In this document: one piece after another, positions 1 through 5,370 of the stretch
Position numbering within the stretch: the stretch's first letter is position 1
How the letters are laid out: every line of letters begins with the position of its first letter
NCBI GenBank assembly: GCA_019247975.1
Contig: JAFBAD010000011.1
Coordinates: 1 to 6,062, forward strand
Direction: 5' to 3'
Length of the DNA: 6,062 nt
Origin: Acidimicrobiia bacterium
Lineage (GTDB): Bacteria; Actinomycetota; Acidimicrobiia; Acidimicrobiales; Iamiaceae
The notes under the pieces: generated by a model
What the model saw: the letters and a program-made list of their open reading frames with translations, nothing else
Databases searched by the model: none
Told to the model about the DNA's origin: nothing
Position numbers and translations under genes: made by a program

Positions 1-456
1 GCGTCGACCGACCCCAACCGCACGGCGGACCTCGTGCTGTCCACCGCCGCGACGCTGCGGGACATGCCGCTGACCCTCGACATGCCGATCGGCGTGCTCG
101 GCTTCTCGATGGGCGGTTCGTGGGCGATGTGGCTCGCCACCCGCGCCCCGCAGACCGTGGCCGCCACGACCGTCTTCTACGGCAGCCAGGACATCGACTT
201 CGAGGCGATGGGCTCGGCCCTCCTCGGCCACTTCGCCGAGCACGACGAGTTCGTGTCCGAGGACCAGCGGGTCGAGATGGAGGCCCACCTGCGCCTGCTC
301 GGCAAGGACGTCGAGTTCCACCTGTACCCCGGCACCAGCCACTGGTTCTTCGAGGACGACCGGGAGCCGGCCTACGAGCCCGAGGCCGCCGAGCTGGCCT
401 GGGACCGGACCATCGGGTTCTTCCGTGACCACCTGCACGGGGTGCCGCCCGCGTAG
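1..456 (+). CDS. Dienelactone hydrolase family alpha/beta hydrolase (5'-truncated by window edge)
   Basis: The C-terminal 151 residues are visible and the frame is open to the window edge. The GTG at 34 is internal, since the family's N-terminal half lies before the nucleophile. The nucleophile elbow is G-F-S-M-G-G, with Ser at visible residue 36 (nt 106-108). The likely acid is Asp82 in AEHDEFV and the catalytic His is His114 in GTSHWFF. The Ser-Asp and Asp-His spacings (46 and 32 residues) match the Cys-Asp-His spacing of classical dienelactone hydrolase (about 48 and 31). The tail, with an R/Y-rich loop after the His and a final A-W-D-R-T-I-G-F-F helix, is typical of the family. Classical DLH uses Cys as nucleophile; Ser here suggests an esterase-like member, and the substrate cannot be told. 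The protein is probably cytoplasmic, but the N-terminus is not seen. The downstream lipoprotein starts 10 nt after the stop, so the two may share a transcript. The family call is firm; the specific activity is unknown. Confidence 0.88.
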   Translation, partial: ASTDPNRTADLVLSTAATLRDMPLTLDMPIGVLGFSMGGSWAMWLATRAPQTVAATTVFYGSQDIDFEAMGSALLGHFAEHDEFVSEDQRVEMEAHLRLLGKDVEFHLYPGTSHWFFEDDREPAYEPEAAELAWDRTIGFFRDHLHGVPPA

Positions 457-466
457 CGTCGCGCCG

Positions 467-931
467 ATGACGGCGAGGCGGCTGGCGGTCCTGGTGGTGG
501 CGGCCGCGCTGCTCGCGGCGTGCCACAGCGGTTCAGGCGACGGCGCCGACCCACCGTCGTCCACCACGTCGACCACGGCGGCGAAGACGACCACGTCCAG
601 CGCCACGACGAGGACCACGACCACGGCGAAGCCGGGCGCAGGTCCCACGCAGGGCTTCGCCAGCGCCAAGGCGGCGATCGACCACTTCGTCGCCGCCTGG
701 CAGGCCGGCGACGAGGCGGGCGCGCAGGTCGGCGCCTCCGCGATCGCCGTGCACAACGTGTTCACCCAGCCAGGTCCCGGGTTCGCGCTCTACGGGTGCG
801 ACACCGGCGAGTTCGCCACCAGCACCTGCAACTACCGCAACCGGGCGACCAACGGCTACGCCTCGATCACCGCCGAGAAGGCCCCCATCGGCTGGATCGT
901 GACCGAGGTCTACATGACCATCGACAACTGA
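467..931 (+). CDS. Small secreted lipoprotein with Thr-rich linker, function unknown
   Basis: This predicted protein has 154 residues. Arg4-Arg5 is followed by a hydrophobic segment (residues 6-18) and a clear lipobox, L-A-A-C, with the lipidated Cys at 19, so it should be exported and anchored on the outer face of the membrane. Residues 28-60 form a low-complexity Thr/Ser/Ala/Pro/Lys linker. The compact C-terminal domain (about 63-154) begins with the helix A-I-D-H-F-V-A-A-W-Q-A-G-D and ends with a W-I-V-T-E-V strand, which resembles NTF2/SnoaL-like lipoprotein domains; that is only a resemblance by eye. Two Cys residues in YGCDTGEFATSTCNY could form a disulphide outside the cell. The ATG at 467 was chosen because the signal peptide begins there; a GTG at 425 in the same frame would overlap the upstream gene and add a non-signal extension. 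No strong Shine-Dalgarno precedes 467. The stop lies 2 nt before the palindromic terminator. The lipoprotein call is strong, the function unassigned. Confidence 0.8.
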   Translation: MTARRLAVLVVAAALLAACHSGSGDGADPPSSTTSTTAAKTTTSSATTRTTTTAKPGAGPTQGFASAKAAIDHFVAAWQAGDEAGAQVGASAIAVHNVFTQPGPGFALYGCDTGEFATSTCNYRNRATNGYASITAEKAPIGWIVTEVYMTIDN

Positions 932-933
932 CG

Positions 934-986
934 GCGAACTGAAGGCTCCGCCTGGTCCCGGGGACCAGGCGGAGCCTTCAGTTCGC
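934..986. terminator. Perfect 53-nt palindrome, probable bidirectional terminator
   Basis: The left arm 934-959 and right arm 961-986 are exact reverse complements around G960. As RNA this gives a 25-bp uninterrupted stem with a 3-nt loop on either strand. It lies between the stop of the lipoprotein gene (929-931) and the end of trpA, whose last two sense codons and TGA stop (978-980) are inside the right arm. No T-run follows on either strand, so it is not a canonical rho-independent terminator; U-tract-less hairpins between convergent genes are commonly proposed as terminators in high-GC actinobacteria. The terminator role is inferred from position and symmetry. Confidence 0.8.
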
Positions 987-1784
987 GTCCAACCCGGCGC
1001 GGAGGTCGGCGACGAAGTGGCCCACCGCTTCGGGGTCGGCGCCGTCGAGCACCTCGCGCACGAGGGCGGAGCCGACCACCACGCCGTCGGCGTCCGCGGC
1101 GATCTGGGCGGCCTGCTCCGGCGTCGAGACGCCGAAGCCCATGACCACCGGGAGGTCGGTGATCGCCTTGAGCCGCTTGGCCAGGAGCGCGGTCCGCTCC
1201 CCCACGGCCGACCGCTCGCCGGTGACGCCGAGCAGGCCCACCCCGTAGACGAACCCCCGCGACCGCGCGCACAGCGCGGCCAGGCGGTCGTCGGGGCTGA
1301 TCGGGCTGGCCAGCATCACGGTCTCGAGCCCGGCCGCGTCGCCGGCCGGCGACCACTCGTCGAGCTCCTCGAGCGGGACGTCCGGAAGGATCACGCCGCT
1401 CACGCCCGCCTCGACCAGCTCGGCTGCGAACCGCCGGGCGCCCATGCGGAACGGCACGTTCACGTAGGTCATGACCACCAGCGGCACGTCGAGCTCGGCC
1501 GCGCCGGCCCGGAGGTCCGAGAGGATCGACGCCGGCGTGGTCCCCCGCTCCAGCGCCTGGAGGGACGCGGCCTGGATCGTCGGGCCGTCCATCACCGGGT
1601 CCGAGAACGGGATGCCCACCTCGATGGCGTCGGCCCCGGCCAGCGCGGCGGCGTGGAGCAGGTCCACCCAACCGGTCGTGATCCCACCCGTGATGTAGGG
1701 AACGAGCAGCTTGCGGCCTGCGTCCCGTGCGGCCCGCAGGTGCGCCTCGAGCCGGCCGTGCCCGATCCCTGCGGGCTCGGTCAC
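978..1784 (-). CDS. trpA: Tryptophan synthase alpha subunit
   Basis: TrpA (EC 4.2.1.20) splits indole-3-glycerol phosphate into indole and glyceraldehyde-3-phosphate and channels indole to TrpB in the cytoplasmic alpha2-beta2 complex. The protein has 268 residues, the usual length. The signature A-I-E-V-G-I-P-F-S-D-P followed by M-D-G-P-T-I-Q holds both catalytic acids: Glu55 and Asp66 (Glu49 and Asp60 in Salmonella, same 11-residue spacing). Later TIM-barrel marks are VMTYVN, ILPDVP, the loop-6-like GLLGVTGER, and the phosphate-binding segments GFGVSTP and ADGVVVGSA. The GTG start is set by a GTGA overlap with the trpB stop, implying translational coupling; only a weak G-rich Shine-Dalgarno-like stretch precedes it. 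It is the last gene of the operon in this window, and its stop codon lies inside the 934-986 hairpin. Nothing in the active site looks damaged. Confidence 0.97.
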   Translation of the reverse strand: MTEPAGIGHGRLEAHLRAARDAGRKLLVPYITGGITTGWVDLLHAAALAGADAIEVGIPFSDPVMDGPTIQAASLQALERGTTPASILSDLRAGAAELDVPLVVMTYVNVPFRMGARRFAAELVEAGVSGVILPDVPLEELDEWSPAGDAAGLETVMLASPISPDDRLAALCARSRGFVYGVGLLGVTGERSAVGERTALLAKRLKAITDLPVVMGFGVSTPEQAAQIAADADGVVVGSALVREVLDGADPEAVGHFVADLRAGLDAN

Positions 1785-2986
1785 CGCAGGCCCCGGTCCC
1801 GCCCGGCGTCCGGACCGAACAGGTCGGACACCTGCTGCACGTCCTTGTCGCCCCGGCCGCTCAGGTTGACCAGCACCGTCTTGCCGGCCAGCTCCTCCCG
1901 CGAGCGCAGCACGAGCGCGAGCGCGTGGGCCGACTCGAGCGCCGGGATGATGCCCTCGGTGCGCGACAGCGTGGCGAATGCGTCCAGCACCTCGTCGTCG
2001 CCGACCGCCTCGTAGCGGGCCCGGCCGATGTCGGCCAGGAACGCGTGCTCGGGGCCGACGCCCGGGTAGTCGAGCCCGGCCGAGATCGACTCGGCCTCGG
2101 TCACCTGGCCCCACTCGTCCTGCAGCAGGAACGACTTCATGCCGTGCACGATCCCGGGCACGCCGTGGCCGACCGCCGCGCCACCGGCCGGCTCCGCGCC
2201 CCACAGCTCGGTGCCGGCGATCGACCCGAAGCCGCTGAAGATGCCGGCCGCGTTCGAGCCGCCGCCGACGCAGGCGACCACCACGTCGGGATCGGCGCCA
2301 CCGAGGATCGCCCGGCACTGCTCGCGGGCCTCGTCGCCGATCACCCGGTGCAGCTCGCGCACCATCCACGGGTACGGGTGCGGGCCCATCACCGAACCGA
2401 GGCAGTAGTGCGTGGTCTCGACGCTCGCCACCCAGTCCCGCATGGCCTCGTTGACCGCGTCCTTGAGCGTGCGGCTGCCGGTGCTGGCCGGCCGCACCTC
2501 GGCACCGAGCAGGCGCATGCGGAAGACGTTGAGCGCCTGGCGCTCCATGTCGACGTCGCCCATGTAGACGACGCACTCCTGGCCCAGCAGCGCGGCGGCG
2601 GTGGCGGTGGCGACGCCGTGCTGCCCCGCTCCGGTCTCGGCGATCACCCGCTGCTTGCCCATGCGCCGGGCCAGCAGCGCCTGGCCGAGCACGTTGTTGA
2701 TCTTGTGGCTGCCGGTGTGGTTGAGGTCCTCCCGCTTGAGCAGCACCCGCACGCCGATCAGCTCGGACAGCCGCTCGCACTCGGTGACCGGCGAGGGCCG
2801 GCCCGCGTAGTCCCGCAGCAACCCGTCGAGCTCGTCGCGGAAGGCCTTGTCGGCCCACGCGTCGCGGAACGCAGCCTCGAGCTCGGCCAGCGCCGGGATC
2901 AGGGTCTCGGGCACGAAGCGCCCGCCGAAACGCCCGAAGCGACCGGAGTCGTCAGGCTCGGCGAACGGCGTGACATCGCCGTCCAC
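1781..2986 (-). CDS. trpB: Tryptophan synthase beta subunit
   Basis: TrpB is the PLP enzyme that condenses indole with L-serine to give L-tryptophan. The 401 residues match the usual length of the TrpB1 type that partners TrpA. Residues 20-31 (FGGRFVPETLIP) are the family N-terminal signature. The PLP Schiff-base lysine is Lys95 in GSHKINN, the catalytic Glu117 lies in ETGAGQHG, the PLP-phosphate loop is GGGSNA (241-246), and the PLP-contacting Ser is in NLSGRGDKD near the C-terminus. The YMG-D motif (141-144) and the HYCLGSVMGPHP segment belong to the communication domain region. The GTG start at 2986 was chosen because a strong GGAGGAG lies 5 nt upstream and the protein aligns from there. 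It starts 2 nt after the trpF stop and overlaps trpA by 4 nt (GTGA), so trpF, trpB and trpA form one translational unit. All key residues are intact. Confidence 0.98.
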   Translation of the reverse strand: MDGDVTPFAEPDDSGRFGRFGGRFVPETLIPALAELEAAFRDAWADKAFRDELDGLLRDYAGRPSPVTECERLSELIGVRVLLKREDLNHTGSHKINNVLGQALLARRMGKQRVIAETGAGQHGVATATAAALLGQECVVYMGDVDMERQALNVFRMRLLGAEVRPASTGSRTLKDAVNEAMRDWVASVETTHYCLGSVMGPHPYPWMVRELHRVIGDEAREQCRAILGGADPDVVVACVGGGSNAAGIFSGFGSIAGTELWGAEPAGGAAVGHGVPGIVHGMKSFLLQDEWGQVTEAESISAGLDYPGVGPEHAFLADIGRARYEAVGDDEVLDAFATLSRTEGIIPALESAHALALVLRSREELAGKTVLVNLSGRGDKDVQQVSDLFGPDAGRDRGLR

Positions 2987-2988
2987 GG

Positions 2989-3654
2989 TTACTCCTCCAG
3001 CCAGTCGTACGGAGCGGAGGCCGAGGTCGACGTGTAGCGGCGCGGGGCGGCGGCCCGGGCGTTGGCGATGAAGGCCCGCACCTTGCGGGGGTCCTTCTGG
3101 CCCGGCTCGCCGCCGTCGACCTCCACGCCGGTGGCCACGTCGACCCCCCACGGAGCGACCCGCTCGATCGCGTCGGCCACGTTCTCGGGCGTGAGCCCGC
3201 CGCACATGATCACCTTGCGGCCCGAGGGCGCGCCCTCGGCCAGCGACCAGTCGAACATCTGGCCCTGCCCCGGCGCCGACGACCCGATCAGGATCGAGTC
3301 GGCGCCGTACTCGTCGGCCCGGGCCAGGTTCGGGTCGCCGGCGGTGAACCCCTGGATGACGTAGCTCACCCGCTTGCGCACCCACTTCGTGATGTCGGGC
3401 GGCTCGTGGCCGTCGAGCTGCGCGGCCCGCAGTCCGGCGGCCTGGATGACCTCCACGACCCGCTGCGGCGCCTCGTCCCGGAACACGCCGACGGTCAGCA
3501 CCTCGGGCGGGAGCCGCTTGGCGATGTCGCGGGCGCGGGTGGCGGAGATCTGCCGCCTCGACGGGGCGAAGATGAACCCGACCGCGTCGGCACCCATCGC
3601 CACCGCGAGGAGGGCGTCCTCCTCGCTCGTGATCCCGCAGATCTTCACGAACAT
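2989..3654 (-). CDS. trpF: Phosphoribosylanthranilate isomerase with altered active site
   Basis: TrpF (EC 5.3.1.24) performs the Amadori rearrangement of phosphoribosylanthranilate to CdRP, the substrate of TrpC. The 221 residues begin with the family hallmark F-V-K-I-C-G-I-T; catalytic Cys6 and the Arg34 position (SRRQIS, equivalent to the SPRYV Arg) are present. CGGLTPENV (151-159) and GVDVATGVE (170-178) are the phosphate-binding C-terminal strands. Two deviations stand out. Where the family has L-L-D with the catalytic Asp, this protein reads I-L-I-G (Gly124), and the usual GGTG loop is replaced by PGQGQ. Where the family has QLHG, it reads QLDG (Asp81). About 18 residues after the last helix form an extra tail ending YDWLEE. 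ATG 3654 was chosen to fit the hallmark; an in-frame GTG at 3687 would add 11 residues. No Shine-Dalgarno is seen, and a hairpin touches the ATG. Family and operon context are firm; activity is uncertain. Confidence 0.93.
   Translation of the reverse strand: MFVKICGITSEEDALLAVAMGADAVGFIFAPSRRQISATRARDIAKRLPPEVLTVGVFRDEAPQRVVEVIQAAGLRAAQLDGHEPPDITKWVRKRVSYVIQGFTAGDPNLARADEYGADSILIGSSAPGQGQMFDWSLAEGAPSGRKVIMCGGLTPENVADAIERVAPWGVDVATGVEVDGGEPGQKDPRKVRAFIANARAAAPRRYTSTSASAPYDWLEE
2992..2998 (-). promoter_or_regulatory. Shine-Dalgarno of trpB, embedded in the end of trpF
   Basis: On the minus strand GGAGGAG is followed by TAACC and then the GTG start of trpB, an ideal 5-nt spacing. The site comprises the last two Glu codons (GAG GAG) of trpF plus the preceding GG, and the trpF TAA stop (2989-2991) sits in the spacer. 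It fixes the trpB start and implies that ribosomes finishing trpF reinitiate at trpB. It is the strongest ribosome-binding site in the operon as seen here. Confidence 0.85.
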
Positions 3655-3675
3655 CCGCCGCGATGCTACGGCGGA
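3654..3675 (-). promoter_or_regulatory. Hairpin at the trpF start codon
   Basis: In the minus-strand transcript 3675-3669 pairs perfectly with 3660-3654 (7 bp, nearly all G-C, loop of 6-8 nt), and the last paired base is the A of the trpF ATG. It lies in the 39-nt gap between the DUF885 stop and trpF. It would occlude initiation unless ribosomes arriving from the upstream gene open it. It may be chance in such GC-rich DNA; the regulatory role is inference. Confidence 0.35.
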
Positions 3676-3693
3676 GGCGCGCTGCACCCGGTG

Positions 3694-5370
3694 CTAGTTG
3701 AGGACGATCTCCCGCAGGTGGTCGAGACCGACCGGTCCCGAGCCCAGCACCCGCTCGTGGAACGCCTTGAGATCGAAGGCGTCGCCCTCGCGGGCCCGGG
3801 CCTCCTCGCGCAGGCCCAGGATCACCCGCTCGCCCACCTTGTAGGCGATGGCCTGGCCGGGCCAACCCAGGTACCGGGTCACCTCCGAGACCGAGAGGTC
3901 GTGGGAGTTGAAGGCGAAGTGCTCGAGCGCCTCGACCGCCAGGTCGAACGTCCAGCGCTCACCCGGGTGGAAGCTCACGTCGTCGGGGATCGGCAGGTCG
4001 AGGTGCGAACCGATGTCGATCACGACCCGCACCGCCCGCAGCGCGTTCGACGCCAGCAGGCCGAGCACGAACTCGGGCCGGTCGAGGTAACCGAGCTCCC
4101 GCATGAGCCGCTCGGCGTACAGCGCCCAGCCCTCGCCGTAGCCGGGCAGCCAGTAGAGGAGGCGGTGGACGCGGCTCAGCCGGTCGCCGAGGCACACCTG
4201 CAGACTGCACTGCAGGTGATGACCGGGGAAGCCCTCGTGGTAGGCGGTGGTGACCTCGTCCCAGATCGGCACCTCGGCCTTGTCGCCGAGCGACCACCAC
4301 GTCGTGCCGGGCCGGCTGAAGTTCTCCGACGGCGGGATGAAGTACGCGCCGAGCGCGGCGCCGACCGGGGCCAGCTGCACGTCGATCGTGCGGATCTGCT
4401 CGGGGATGTCGAAGTGCGTGCCCTCGAGCTCCTCCATCGCCGACTGCTCGCGCTCGAGCATCAGCTTGCGGAACTCCTCCTGCGAGCCGGCGAGCGTCTC
4501 CGGATCGGTGGCCAGGCCGGCGACGACCGCGTCGAGGCCGGCACCGGGCCGGATCTCCTCGGCCAGTGCCTCCATCTCGGCCCGCAGCTCGGTCAGGTGG
4601 TCCCAGCCCCAGCGGTAGGTCTCGGCCAGGTCGAGGTCGGTTCCCAGGAAGGACCGGGCGTGACGGCGGTAGCGCTCCTCGCCCACCCCGTCGGCTTCCG
4701 GCGCGTTGGGCAGGTACTCCTGCTCGAGCCAGCCGGCCAGATCCTCGATCGCCTGCTTGGCCGCGTCGAGCCCGTCGCGCAGCGCGTCGGAGATGCCGGT
4801 GTCGTCGACCCCGCTGTCGGGGAACTTGGCGACCAGGAGGGTGAACGCGCCGGTCGGCGCGACCGACGCCCGCAGCTGGTCGATCGTGCTCCGGGCCTGG
4901 CGCCGCGCCGCCCAGCGGCCGGCGGCCATCCCGTCGGTCAGGCAGGCCCGCAGGCCGGCCAGCGGCTCGCCGATCGTGCCCAGCCGGGTCGCGATGTTGC
5001 GCCAACCCTGCTCGGTCCGCTTCTCCATGAGGTCGAAGGTCTCACGGAGCCCCGGGAACAGGCCCTGCAGATGACCGAGGTCGCGCTCGTGGTCGTGGTG
5101 CTCGATCGGGTCGAGGGCGAGCTGGATGTACTCGCCGAGCACCCGCACGGCGAGCTGCGCCCAGCGGTCCTCGGCGGGCGGGAGGGCGTCGACGGCAGCC
5201 CGCTGCTCGCGCAGGAAGGCTTCGATGCGGGCCACCCCCGCCGGCGACGTGTCGTCCCACTCGGCGTCGTGGCCCGGGATGCCGAGCACGGTGGCGAGGG
5301 TGGGTCGCAGCTCCGCGAGGCGGTCGACGATGCGCTCGCTGAGCTCGAAGACGGGGTGGCGGTCGGTCAT
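3694..5370 (-). CDS. DUF885 family putative zinc metallopeptidase
   Basis: This 558-residue protein matches the DUF885 family (Pfam PF05960), a group of predicted metallopeptidases whose substrates are mostly unknown. The N-terminus has the family pattern of a helix followed by P-T-L-A-T-V-L-G-I-P-G-H-D and D-D-T-S-P. The hallmark Y-H-E-G-F-P-G-H-H-L-Q has His378, Glu379, His384 and His385, and the second hallmark G-E-G-W-A-L-Y-A-E has Glu413. These are the expected metal-ligand and catalytic positions, all intact. The C-terminal region has the family's GQAIAYKVGE segment (GxxxxYxxG). There is no signal peptide or membrane segment, so it is probably cytoplasmic, whereas many relatives are exported. 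Its ATG overlaps the trpC stop (ATGA) and no clear Shine-Dalgarno precedes it, so translation is probably coupled to trpC; trpF follows after 39 nt. No known step of tryptophan synthesis needs a peptidase, so the role here is unknown. The family call is strong. Confidence 0.92.
   Translation of the reverse strand: MTDRHPVFELSERIVDRLAELRPTLATVLGIPGHDAEWDDTSPAGVARIEAFLREQRAAVDALPPAEDRWAQLAVRVLGEYIQLALDPIEHHDHERDLGHLQGLFPGLRETFDLMEKRTEQGWRNIATRLGTIGEPLAGLRACLTDGMAAGRWAARRQARSTIDQLRASVAPTGAFTLLVAKFPDSGVDDTGISDALRDGLDAAKQAIEDLAGWLEQEYLPNAPEADGVGEERYRRHARSFLGTDLDLAETYRWGWDHLTELRAEMEALAEEIRPGAGLDAVVAGLATDPETLAGSQEEFRKLMLEREQSAMEELEGTHFDIPEQIRTIDVQLAPVGAALGAYFIPPSENFSRPGTTWWSLGDKAEVPIWDEVTTAYHEGFPGHHLQCSLQVCLGDRLSRVHRLLYWLPGYGEGWALYAERLMRELGYLDRPEFVLGLLASNALRAVRVVIDIGSHLDLPIPDDVSFHPGERWTFDLAVEALEHFAFNSHDLSVSEVTRYLGWPGQAIAYKVGERVILGLREEARAREGDAFDLKAFHERVLGSGPVGLDHLREIVLN

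Noticed and set aside
425..466. Upstream GTG start for the lipoprotein gene
   Set aside because: It would overlap the hydrolase gene and put 14 non-hydrophobic residues, including two Cys, before an otherwise textbook lipoprotein signal peptide starting at ATG 467.
1017..2015. 332-codon open frame on the plus strand opposite trpA
   Set aside because: It lies antisense to an intact trpA and the end of trpB, with no recognisable domain.
978..2858. 626-codon minus-strand frame as a TrpB-TrpA-like fusion
   Set aside because: Only its C-terminal 268 residues are TrpA. The earlier part is an out-of-frame reading of trpB, which is intact in its own frame with a GTGA overlap at the junction.
1727..3037. 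436-codon open frame on the plus strand opposite trpB
   Set aside because: It is a shadow of trpB with the same low-information composition; no motif, start context or ribosome-binding site supports it.
4195..4218. 8-bp inverted repeat (arms 4195-4202 and 4211-4218)
   Set aside because: It lies in the codons for the conserved HHLQCSLQV stretch of the DUF885 protein, where the repeated Leu-Gln residues explain the symmetry; there is no positional sign of a regulatory role.
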